Source of the DNA: Clostridia bacterium
GTDB lineage: Bacteria; Bacillota_A; Clostridia; Oscillospirales; CAG-272
Length of the DNA: 8,768 nucleotides
Direction of reading: 5' to 3'
NCBI GenBank assembly: GCA_017547395.1
Contig: JAFYPS010000214.1
Location: 1-8,768 of the forward strand
The notes under the pieces were generated by a model that was given only the letters and a program-made list of their open reading frames with translations, did no database searches and was not told the origin of the DNA. This document shows, in pieces, positions 1 to 5,278 of the stretch; within the stretch, counting starts at the first letter, position 1; each line of letters starts with the position of its first letter. The position numbers were made by a program, and so were the translations under genes.

Positions 1-329
1 AGAGTGTCCCACACGGGAAAGCGCACGTAATACTCGGCAATTTCTCCGAGTATCTCCGCGGCGAAATTAAAAATCAACGTTATTATTTCAAGCGGAGTCG
101 GAAGGTCAACGCGAAAGGTCTTTTCAACAAACGCGGGTATAAGAAAAAGCACAAGCGTCAGTATGCAGAGAAGCGTGCCCTCGTAGTTACCCGAAATCAG
201 CATAAGTATGCCGATAGCGATGACGATAAAGCGAAAAATAAAATAAACTGTCGCGACCGCCTTTTTCTTTTTAATTTCTTCTATCATTCCGCGGTAAAAC
301 CGCAAAAGCCCCGAAGTCTTTTTTTTCAA
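1..329 (-). CDS. YjdF/DUF2238-like integral membrane protein, N-terminal part (runs off left edge)
   Basis: About 109 codons are visible, with no stop before the window edge, so the C-terminal part is missing. I read three hydrophobic segments: one around IFRFIVIAIGILMLISG, one around LLCILTLVLFLIPAF, and one in LEIITLIFNFAAEILGEI. The segment ends with the motif AEILGEIAEYYVRFPVWDTL. An acidic ILGE followed by a Tyr/Phe-Pro-x-Trp-Asp stretch is what I recall from the YjdF/DUF2238 family of predicted membrane proteins, whose function is unknown. I chose TTG at 329 because AGGTG (336-340) sits 6 bases upstream. The first ATG, at 287, has only a weak GCGGA directly against it; using it would remove 14 mostly basic residues. 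The gene is divergent from the fliB-like gene. The membrane-protein assignment is firm; the family is recalled, not searched. Confidence 0.72.
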   Translation of the reverse strand, partial: MKKKTSGLLRFYRGMIEEIKKKKAVATVYFIFRFIVIAIGILMLISGNYEGTLLCILTLVLFLIPAFVEKTFRVDLPTPLEIITLIFNFAAEILGEIAEYYVRFPVWDT

Positions 330-347
330 AATTATCACCTCACGGTA

Positions 348-356
348 ATTGTATCA
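348..356 (-). promoter_or_regulatory. Possible extended -10 for the left-edge membrane gene
   Basis: Read on the minus strand this is TGATACAAT, an extended -10 with TACAAT as the hexamer. The best -35 at an 18-base spacer is only CACTTT, so the extended -10 would have to carry the promoter. The start point would fall close to base 341, which leaves a leader of only about a dozen bases containing the Shine-Dalgarno site. The same TGATACAAT occurs in front of the acyltransferase-like gene. Confidence 0.35.
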
Positions 357-401
357 CAAAATTCACCGACAAAAGTGAACCCTGCGTGAAATTGTATTTT
401 A

Positions 402-430
402 TTGCATATCGCGTTCTTTTATGCTATACT
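402..430 (+). promoter_or_regulatory. Sigma-A-type promoter of the fliB-like gene
   Basis: The -35 is TTGCAT (402-407) and the -10 is TATACT (425-430), with exactly 17 bases between them and a TG at -15/-14 (TGcTATACT). GGAG (442-445) and ATG 453 follow at normal distances. This promoter overlaps the upstream end of the longest open frame, which shows that the first 17 codons of that frame are not translated. Confidence 0.75.
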
Positions 431-452
431 CTTTAGGAAACGGAGTGATTAT

Positions 453-1370
453 ATGCACATTTTCCCCAAAAGCTACGAAAAATTCAAATGTATAGCCGAA
501 AAATGCAAGCATAACTGCTGTATCGGCTGGGAAATAGACGTTGACGAGGAGAGCGCCGCCTTTTATGAAAGCGTGCCCGGCGATTTCGGAAAGCGACTTA
601 GAAACTCAATTGAAAAAGGTGAGGTTCCCTGCTTTATCCTCGGAGAAAATGAACGTTGCCCGTTTCTTAACCGTGACAACCTCTGCGATATCATCATAAA
701 TCTCGGTGAAGACAAGCTTTGCACCATATGCAGCGAGCATCCGCGCTTTCACAACGAACTGCCTGACAGAACCGAAAGCGGTGTCGGTATGGCTTGCGAG
801 GAGGCGGCAAGGATTATCCTCACCGAAAAAGAGCAGTTTTCGCTTATAAACCATGCTGCAAGCGAGGATGAAATAATAACGCTGCGCGACAGGCTCATAG
901 CGGTGCTTACAAACAGAGAAAAAAGCATTGACAGCCGCGTTTTGCAGATGCTGCGTGAAGCGGGCGCATCTCTCCCCGAAAAAAGTATTGCCGAGTGGGC
1001 AAAGATTTTTCTCTCGCTCGAGCGGCTTGACGAAAAATGGACGGAAATCCTCTGCTCACTTTCAGTCAATGACACGTCGGCTTTTCGGGTGCATATGGAG
1101 GACCGTATGACCGAGTACGAGCAGTTTTTGTGCTATCTTATCTACCGCCATTTTGCAAATTCGTGGGATCTCACAGAGGCGGCGGCACGCGCCGCGTTTG
1201 CCGCGCTCGGCTATAAAATTATTTTTGCCGCGGGCGCAGCCACGTTTGAGCAAAGCGGCAGCTTTACCGTAGAAGACCAGGTTGAACTCTGCCGCCTTTT
1301 TTCCTCGGAGGTAGAATACTCCGAGGAAAATCTGAGTATGCTTTTTGAAGTTCTCAAAAACGAAGAATAG
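453..1370 (+). CDS. FliB-like flagellin lysine-N-methylase family protein (cysteine cluster)
   Basis: A 305-residue protein resembling FliB, the flagellin lysine N-methylase of enterobacteria, which methylates surface lysines of flagellin using S-adenosylmethionine. The N-terminal third carries the cysteine signature: C13, C18, C22, C23 (CKHNCCIGW), then C69, C78, C90 and C93 followed by HPRF (96-99). This pattern is thought to hold a metal or iron-sulfur centre. The C-terminal two thirds are helical and poorly conserved. Salmonella FliB is longer (about 400 residues), so this is a short member. I chose ATG 453 because GGAG (442-445) lies 7 bases upstream. The open frame extends to a TTG at 402, but that codon is part of the -35 box. 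No flagellar gene is in view, so another protein substrate is possible. The family call is good; the substrate is inference. Confidence 0.78.
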   Translation: MHIFPKSYEKFKCIAEKCKHNCCIGWEIDVDEESAAFYESVPGDFGKRLRNSIEKGEVPCFILGENERCPFLNRDNLCDIIINLGEDKLCTICSEHPRFHNELPDRTESGVGMACEEAARIILTEKEQFSLINHAASEDEIITLRDRLIAVLTNREKSIDSRVLQMLREAGASLPEKSIAEWAKIFLSLERLDEKWTEILCSLSVNDTSAFRVHMEDRMTEYEQFLCYLIYRHFANSWDLTEAAARAAFAALGYKIIFAAGAATFEQSGSFTVEDQVELCRLFSSEVEYSEENLSMLFEVLKNEE

Positions 1371-1372
1371 GG

Positions 1373-1401
1373 TTGTAGAATCCCGAATAGTATGATACAA
1401 T
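1373..1401 (+). promoter_or_regulatory. Promoter of the acyltransferase-like / zinc-ribbon membrane pair
   Basis: TTGTAG (1373-1378) and TACAAT (1396-1401) are separated by 17 bases, with an extended -10 (TGaTACAAT). The promoter starts 3 bases after the fliB-like stop codon. I see no convincing terminator in between, so read-through from upstream is also possible. Confidence 0.6.
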
Positions 1402-1430
1402 AAACCAAACAAAGCGAAAGGAGGGAGCGT

Positions 1431-2726
1431 ATGAAACGCGAAAAACAAAGAAAGCTTCGCTGGATGTCGCTCGACAACGCGGCAAAGATTTTCCCCGCCG
1501 CAATGAGCCGCAACTGGAGTAACGTTTTCCGCCTGAGCGCAACTCTTTCCCATGACGTCGACCGCGACGTGCTGCAAAGCGCGCTTGACGTTACCGTAAA
1601 GCGCTTTCCCTCTATTGCAGTAAGAATAAGGGCAGGCTTTTTCTGGTACTACATCGAGGAGCTTCCGAGCGCTCCCGCCGTTATGGACGAAAAGCCGCAC
1701 CCACTCTCGCGAATGCTTTTCGACGACATAAGAAAATGTGCGTTCCGCGTAATTGTCTACAAAAAGCGTATCGCAGTTGAATTTTTCCACGCCCTTACCG
1801 ACGGAAACGGCGGACTCGTCTTTCTAAAGACCCTTATTTCCGAGTATATATATCAGAAATACGGCGTAAGCGTTCCCGCGTGCGACGGCATTCTCGACCG
1901 AAACGATGAGCCGAGCGACGCCGAGCTTGAGGACAGTTTTCTCAAAAATGCCGGACCCGTTCCCTCCTCCAGAAAAGATACGGATGCATTCCGCATAAAA
2001 GGAACGCGTGAAATCGACGGCTTTAAAACTAACACAATCTTTGCACTTGATGCAGACGAGGTCGCAAAAAGAGCAAAGGAAAAAGGAATCACCGTAACCG
2101 CGTATCTCACCTCGGCTATGATAATGGCGGCTTCTGCCGTTCAAAAGCAGAAAATCAAAAAAAGAAAGAACTATCTGCCGATAAAGGTGCTTCTCCCCGT
2201 CAATCTGCGCAAGCTTTTCCCATCGCAGACGCTCCGCAACTTTGCGCTCTACGTAACGCCCGGCATTGATATGCGCCTTGGCGAATACACCTTTGACGAG
2301 GTTTGTAAAATCGTGCATCACCAGATGCAGCTCGGCGTTACCGAAAAGAATATGGCGGCTATGATAGCGACGAACGTCAAGGACGAAAAGCCGCTTTTGC
2401 TGCGAATGACTCCCCTGTTTATCAAAAATATCGTTATGAAAATGATATTTGATGCAGTGGGAGAGAAAAAGAGCTGCTTCAGCTTTTCAAATCTCGGTAT
2501 ATGCCGCGTTCCCGATGAATTTTCAAAGTACGTTGAGCGCATAAGCTTTGTAATCGGAGTTCAGGCAAGCGCACCGTATAACCTCTCGGCTATAACGTAT
2601 AAAGGACGGCTTGAGCTGAGCGTTATCCGCAATATAAAAGAGCCTCTGCTCGAAAGAGAGCTTTACCGCGTTTTGCGCGGACTCGGTCTGCACGCGATAG
2701 CAGAAAGCAACGTAAGAACAGTTTAG
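1431..2726 (+). CDS. Condensation-domain / alcohol acetyltransferase-like protein
   Basis: A 431-residue protein with the HxxxDG acyltransferase motif: H120-A-L-T-D124-G125, in the sequence FFHALTDGNGG. In condensation-domain and alcohol O-acetyltransferase families the His is the general base and the Asp is structural. Later landmarks fit the fold: a basic linker in the middle (KQKIKKRKNYLPIKVLLPVN), and FSFSNLG near residue 350, comparable to the Ser-Asn-x-Gly seen late in these enzymes. It probably moves an acyl group from a CoA or carrier thioester to an alcohol or amine; donor and acceptor cannot be read from the sequence. No carrier or adenylation domain is present, so it is not a peptide synthetase module. 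The start is well supported by AGGAGGG (1419-1425) 5 bases before ATG. The next gene follows after 10 bases, with its ribosome site overlapping this stop. Confidence 0.72.
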   Translation: MKREKQRKLRWMSLDNAAKIFPAAMSRNWSNVFRLSATLSHDVDRDVLQSALDVTVKRFPSIAVRIRAGFFWYYIEELPSAPAVMDEKPHPLSRMLFDDIRKCAFRVIVYKKRIAVEFFHALTDGNGGLVFLKTLISEYIYQKYGVSVPACDGILDRNDEPSDAELEDSFLKNAGPVPSSRKDTDAFRIKGTREIDGFKTNTIFALDADEVAKRAKEKGITVTAYLTSAMIMAASAVQKQKIKKRKNYLPIKVLLPVNLRKLFPSQTLRNFALYVTPGIDMRLGEYTFDEVCKIVHHQMQLGVTEKNMAAMIATNVKDEKPLLLRMTPLFIKNIVMKMIFDAVGEKKSCFSFSNLGICRVPDEFSKYVERISFVIGVQASAPYNLSAITYKGRLELSVIRNIKEPLLERELYRVLRGLGLHAIAESNVRTV

Positions 2727-2736
2727 GAGTTTTAAA

Positions 2737-3432
2737 ATGTATTGTATAAAATGCGGAATTGAACTTGCAAACGGCAGCAGTGTCTGCCCCGTTTGCGAAA
2801 CCCGCGTCTGCCATCCCGATTTCCCCGCGGATGACGGTCTTGCGCCATATCCCAAAACCGATTTTGAGTCGGAGGCGGTCAGCAGAAAGGGACTTCTCTT
2901 TGTAATCACCGTGCTTCTTCTGCTCGCGCTCACAATTCCCATGACCGTGGAAATCACCGTTTTCGGAAGAGTAAGCTGGTCAAGCTACGTTGCGGGCGGA
3001 ATTATCCTCGGATATCTTTTTGCAATTCTGCCGCTCTGGTTTGCTCAGCCAAACCCCGTTGTATTTCTCCCAATAGACTTTGCCTCGTCAACACTCTTTT
3101 TGCTGTATATAAATTTCAAAACCGACGGCGACTGGTTTTTGACCTTTGCCTTTCCGATAGCCGCCGCACTCTGCATTATATTTACCGCCGTAGTCGCACT
3201 TTTCCGCTACGTGCGCCGCGGCAGACTTTATATGCTTGGCGGAACGTTAATTTCGCTTGGTGCGCTTATGCTGCTTATCGAGTTTCTGATGTCGCTTACC
3301 TTTGAAAGAATAAGCGTGTCACTCTGGTCGATTTACCCCTGTGTTTCCCTTTCCGTGCTCGGCATTATGCTGATAATCATCGCTATAGTCAAGCCGTTTA
3401 AGGATTCTCTTGCAAAAATGTTCTTCGTATAG
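2737..3432 (+). CDS. Zinc-ribbon, six-helix membrane protein (DUF6320-like)
   Basis: A 231-residue protein that opens with a zinc ribbon: C3-x2-C6 and C17-P-x-C20 (MYCIKCG ... CPVC). A linker of about 25 residues follows, then about six hydrophobic helices, roughly at 51-70, 83-101, 107-126, 133-155, 164-187 and 196-217. Basic patches (RYVRRGR and the C-terminal KPFKDSLAK) suggest inside-facing loops. I recall this architecture as DUF6320, found in Clostridia beside alcohol acetyltransferase-like genes, which is exactly the arrangement here. Function is unknown; a membrane partner or anchor for the upstream acyltransferase-like protein is a reasonable inference. The Shine-Dalgarno AGGAG overlaps the upstream TAG stop, which supports translation from one mRNA. 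No hairpin terminator follows it before the next gene. Confidence 0.72.
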   Translation: MYCIKCGIELANGSSVCPVCETRVCHPDFPADDGLAPYPKTDFESEAVSRKGLLFVITVLLLLALTIPMTVEITVFGRVSWSSYVAGGIILGYLFAILPLWFAQPNPVVFLPIDFASSTLFLLYINFKTDGDWFLTFAFPIAAALCIIFTAVVALFRYVRRGRLYMLGGTLISLGALMLLIEFLMSLTFERISVSLWSIYPCVSLSVLGIMLIIIAIVKPFKDSLAKMFFV

Positions 3433-3452
3433 CACGTTTGGCTTTTTCTTCG

Positions 3453-3460
3453 CATATACT
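3453..3460 (+). promoter_or_regulatory. Possible sporulation (sigma-E-like) -10 upstream of the spoVM pair
   Basis: CATATACT matches 7 of 8 positions of the sigma-E -10 consensus I recall (CATACAMT) and would give a leader of about 20 bases before ATG 3490. I cannot find a good sigma-E -35 at the proper distance, and I see no convincing sigma-A pair either. Bacillus subtilis spoVM is transcribed in the mother cell by sigma-E, which makes the match worth recording. It is weak evidence alone. Confidence 0.3.
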
Positions 3461-3489
3461 TGTATCAGATAAGTACGTGCGGAGGTAAT

Positions 3490-3648
3490 ATGAAAAAATT
3501 CAAATGCGCGGCACAGCTTGTCGGGCTTGCAATTCTCGCTTTCGGACTCGGGCTTTTGCTCTCGTTCTTTTTACCCGACGGCTTTCTCGTCGTTATCGAG
3601 GCTATCGTTATTATCGGAATAGGAATTTTGTATTTCTCCGTAAAATAG
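3490..3648 (+). CDS. 52-residue two-helix membrane miniprotein upstream of spoVM
   Basis: A 52-residue, almost wholly hydrophobic protein. It has a basic start (MKKFK), a first helix rich in Gly, Ala and Leu (about residues 8-27), a turn at LPDG (28-31), and a second helix (about 32-49) ending at SVK. This is a helical hairpin with both ends probably on the cytoplasmic side. The start is ATG 3490, with GGAGG (3481-3485) just upstream. The frame extends back to a TTG at 3460, but that lies before the ribosome site. I do not recognise a named family. The stop is 16 bases before spoVM, so they are probably co-transcribed and translated. A role in spore membrane or coat assembly is suggested by position only. 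Confidence 0.65.
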   Translation: MKKFKCAAQLVGLAILAFGLGLLLSFFLPDGFLVVIEAIVIIGIGILYFSVK

Positions 3649-3664
3649 TGCTTTGGAGAAGACT

Positions 3665-3730
3665 ATGAGAATTATCACGCTTAAGTCGCCGCGTTTTCTT
3701 CGCGGCATACTGAAAAAAATATTCGGATAG
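3665..3730 (+). CDS. spoVM: SpoVM, stage V sporulation micropeptide
   Basis: A 21-residue peptide beginning MRIITLKSPRFL and ending KKIFG. It aligns without gaps to Bacillus subtilis SpoVM (26 residues, beginning MKFYTIKLPKFLGG). Identical positions are M1, T5, K7, P9, F11, L12, G14, I15 and G21, with conservative changes at 2, 6, 10, 16 and 17. SpoVM is an amphipathic helix that lies on the positively curved outer forespore membrane and recruits the SpoIVA coat base layer; Pro9 is required for proper localisation and is conserved here. The C-terminus is five residues shorter than in Bacillus. GGAG (3655-3658) sits 6 bases before ATG. It follows the 52-residue gene by 16 bases and is followed at once by a terminator. 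It is short enough to escape standard gene calling. Confidence 0.85.
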   Translation: MRIITLKSPRFLRGILKKIFG

Positions 3731-3732
3731 TA

Positions 3733-3765
3733 TTTAGCAGGCGGAATCCGCCTGCTAAATTTTTT
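3733..3765 (+). terminator. Intrinsic terminator after spoVM
   Basis: A perfect 12-bp stem, TTTAGCAGGCGG (3733-3744) with CCGCCTGCTAAA (3748-3759), has a 3-base AAT loop and is followed by six T (3760-3765). It starts 3 bases after the spoVM stop. It has a T tract only in the plus direction. Confidence 0.92.
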
Positions 3766-3784
3766 CACAAAATTTAAAAAACAG

Positions 3785-3813
3785 TTGACAAATCAAAATT
3801 TAAGTGATAATAT
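3785..3813 (+). promoter_or_regulatory. Strong promoter of tRNA-Arg, with leader inverted repeat
   Basis: The -35 is a perfect TTGACA (3785-3790) and the -10 is TAATAT (3808-3813), with a 17-base spacer and an extended TGa. The sequence upstream is A/T rich. Between the expected start point and the tRNA lies a small inverted repeat, CAAGTG (3823-3828) / CACTTG (3834-3839) with a 5-base loop, which would form a hairpin in the 5' leader removed by RNase P. Confidence 0.85.
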
Positions 3814-3843
3814 ATATAGGTGCAAGTGAATAACACTTGTAAT

Positions 3844-3919
3844 GCGCTTGTAGCTCAGTGGATAGAGTGCCCGGCTACGAACCGGTAGGTCGCAGGTTCG
3901 AATCCTGCCAGGCGCGCCA
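3844..3919 (+). tRNA. tRNA-Arg (anticodon ACG)
   Basis: A 76-base tRNA with encoded CCA. The acceptor stem is GCGCTTG (3844-3850) paired with CAGGCGC (3909-3915), with one T-G wobble; the discriminator is G, then CCA (3917-3919). The D stem is GCTC/GAGT. The anticodon loop is CTACGAA, giving anticodon ACG, whose A34 is normally edited to inosine to read CGU/CGC/CGA. The T arm is GCAGG-TTCGAAT-CCTGC. The anticodon stem is CCCGG/CCGGT, in which the outermost pair (27-43) is C opposite T, a mismatch; the inner four pairs are G-C. Own promoter and own terminator, so a single-gene unit. Confidence 0.95.
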
Positions 3920-3920
3920 T

Positions 3921-3952
3921 AAAAACCAAGGACTTTTGTCCTTGGTTTTTTT
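3921..3952 (+). terminator. Intrinsic terminator of tRNA-Arg
   Basis: A 13-bp stem, AAAAACCAAGGAC (3921-3933) with GTCCTTGGTTTTT (3938-3950), closes a TTTT loop and continues into two more T. It begins 2 bases after the tRNA CCA end. Confidence 0.9.
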
Positions 3953-4019
3953 GTTTCAAGCGGCAAAGGATTCGAAGGGTCGGTAGTGAATGACTGCCGG
4001 GGGCAGTCAGGCGCGTCTT
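3953..4019. other. Non-coding stretch after tRNA-Arg with a short hairpin
   Basis: No gene is visible. A perfect 8-bp hairpin, TGACTGCC (3991-3998) / GGCAGTCA (4002-4009) with GGG loop, directly precedes the larger palindromic repeat and may be its outer part. AGGATTCGAA (3967-3976) is an inverted copy of the tRNA T-arm bases TTCGAATCCT (3897-3906). This may be coincidence, since TTCGAA is itself a palindrome. Confidence 0.5.
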
Positions 4020-4160
4020 GAGGCTCCCTCCGGGAGGGAGCTCCCGACGAAGTCGGGTGAGGGAGAATGCGTGACAATAAAACATATCAAAACTTCAAAG
4101 TTACGCGGGCTCCTTCCGTCACGCTTCGCGTGCCACCTTCCTCCCGGAGGACGGCTTTTT
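4020..4160. repeat. Structured palindromic intergenic repeat (MITE/REP-like)
   Basis: About 140 bp with matching, inverted ends. The left half has hairpin GCTCCCTC/GAGGGAGC (4023-4041), then hairpin CCCGAC-GAA-GTCGGG (4043-4057), then TGAGGGAG. The right half, read on the opposite strand, has the same order: CCTCCGGGAGG (4140-4150), a hairpin with the same GAA loop, CACGC-GAA-GCGTG (4120-4132), then CGGAAGGAG. The two halves differ in stem bases but keep the pairing, as in repeats selected for structure. The centre (about 4066-4108) is A/T rich. I recall very similar repeats scattered through gut Clostridia genomes; I see no protein coding. Copy number elsewhere cannot be seen here. Confidence 0.65.
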
Positions 4161-4182
4161 TGCTATCCCCATTATACACAAA

Positions 4183-4210
4183 TCGGCAGAGAAAACACGT
4201 TCTCTGCCGA
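4183..4210. terminator. 11-bp hairpin, possible hprK terminator
   Basis: A perfect stem, TCGGCAGAGAA (4183-4193) with TTCTCTGCCGA (4200-4210), has a 6-base loop. Flanks are A/T rich, but there is no long T run in either direction. It lies about 60 bases past the hprK stop on the minus strand. A second, weaker AAAAAC/GTTTTT hairpin sits immediately past the stop at about 4244-4262. Termination of hprK here is inferred. Confidence 0.4.
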
Positions 4211-4268
4211 AATTTTGTGCCTGCCAATTCTCCGTTAAGGACAACAGAGAAAAACGGGTGTTTTTATT

Positions 4269-5216
4269 TTATCTGTTCTTATCGGTTTCGTCCATTCCGT
4301 ACTGACCCATAAGGCGTTTATTGAATTCCTCGGCGGTATTGTAACCCATCTTTTTCTGACGGTTGTTCATAGCGGCAATCTCAAGAACTACCGCAAGATT
4401 TCTACCGGGGCGAACGGGAATTGTAAGCGCCGGAACCTCGATTCCGAGAATTTCCATCGTTTCGGACTCCATTCCGAGACGGTCGTACATCTTTCCCTGA
4501 ACCCAGGGTTCAAGCGTTACAACAAGGTTTATCTTTTCGGTGAGCTTTACCGAACCCATACCGAAAAGTCTGCGGACGTCAACAATTCCGATACCGCGAA
4601 GCTCAACGTAGTGGCGGATAATCTCGGGCGCAGTGCCGACGAGCGACTTTGCAGAAACGCGCTTGATTTCAACGGCGTCGTCCGCGATAAGACGGTGTCC
4701 GCGCTTTACAAGTTCGATTGCGGTCTCGCTCTTACCTACGCCGCTGTCGCCGAGAATAAGAATACCCTCGCCGTAAACCTCGACAAGTACACCGTGGCGC
4801 GTAATTCTCGGAGCAAGCTGAACGCTTAGATACGCTATAGCCGCCGCAACAAGTTCACTCGTTCTCATAGAAGAGGAAAAGAGCGGAACGTCGTATTTCT
4901 TTGCGCAGGAAAGCATCTTTTCGGGGAAAGACATTGACGAAGTCAGAACAACGGCTTTAGGCTGCTTTGACATAAACGCTTCTACGGTACTGTCAAAAAC
5001 CTCGGGAGAAAGGCTGTTGAGATAACTCATTTCGGCTCTGCCAATGATCTGGATTCTCTCCGCATCAAAAACGTCGAAATAGCCGCTGAGTGCAAGACCG
5101 GGACGGATAACCTCGGTCTTTGTTATCAGAATTTTTTCCGCAGGACAGGGAAGATATGCCGCCTCGAGCGAATGCTCTTTTGCAAACTCGGCAAGTGAAA
5201 TAGAATACTGCTCCAT
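4269..5216 (-). CDS. hprK: HPr kinase/phosphorylase
   Basis: HprK of 315 residues, close to the usual 310 or so. It phosphorylates Ser46 of HPr with ATP or pyrophosphate and reverses this with phosphate. P-Ser-HPr then works with CcpA in catabolite repression and dampens PTS sugar uptake; the enzyme is a cytoplasmic hexamer. An N-terminal regulatory domain is followed by the catalytic domain: His141 (RHGVLVEVYG), the Walker A loop GDSGVGKS (156-163), the acidic pair in LIADDAV, the family signature LRGIGIVDVRRLFGMGS, and the C-terminal VRPGRNLAVVLEIAAMNNR. All key residues are present, so it should be active. ATG 5216 is chosen because GGAGG (5222-5226) lies 5 bases upstream; the frame extends to a TTG at 5228, but that codon overlaps the ribosome site. 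It has its own promoter. HPr itself is not in the window. Confidence 0.96.
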   Translation of the reverse strand: MEQYSISLAEFAKEHSLEAAYLPCPAEKILITKTEVIRPGLALSGYFDVFDAERIQIIGRAEMSYLNSLSPEVFDSTVEAFMSKQPKAVVLTSSMSFPEKMLSCAKKYDVPLFSSSMRTSELVAAAIAYLSVQLAPRITRHGVLVEVYGEGILILGDSGVGKSETAIELVKRGHRLIADDAVEIKRVSAKSLVGTAPEIIRHYVELRGIGIVDVRRLFGMGSVKLTEKINLVVTLEPWVQGKMYDRLGMESETMEILGIEVPALTIPVRPGRNLAVVLEIAAMNNRQKKMGYNTAEEFNKRLMGQYGMDETDKNR

Positions 5217-5244
5217 AACTGCCTCCAAATCTTATTATAAACTG

Positions 5245-5273
5245 ATTTTACCATATTTTACCCGAAAATGCAA
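5245..5273 (-). promoter_or_regulatory. hprK: Promoter of hprK
   Basis: On the minus strand, TTGCAT (5268-5273) and TAAAAT (5245-5250) are separated by 17 bases, with extended -10 TGgTAAAAT. The -35 begins 6 bases after the stop of the upstream SLH gene. A TATAAT further down (5234-5239) lacks a good -35. There is no terminator between the two genes, so read-through from the SLH gene could add to expression. Confidence 0.65.
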
Positions 5274-5278
5274 CCGAT

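Noticed and set aside
1062..1790. 242-codon minus-strand frame spanning the end of the fliB-like gene and the start of the acyltransferase-like gene
   Set aside because: It covers a clear plus-strand promoter and two well-supported genes and has no family features.
3967..3976. Inverted copy of 10 T-arm bases of the tRNA, as a possible integration site remnant
   Set aside because: Six of the ten bases are the self-palindrome TTCGAA, the copy is inverted rather than direct, and no integrase or element boundary is visible.
3793..4085. Two minus-strand open frames across the tRNA-Arg gene, with peptides such as APGRIRTCDLPVRSRALY and LAGFEPATY
   Set aside because: These are the well-known false translations of the antisense of a tRNA T and anticodon arm; the tRNA, its promoter and terminator explain the sequence.
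3990..4312. Plus-strand open frames through the palindromic repeat
   Set aside because: No ribosome site, composition dictated by hairpins, and overlap with the end of hprK.
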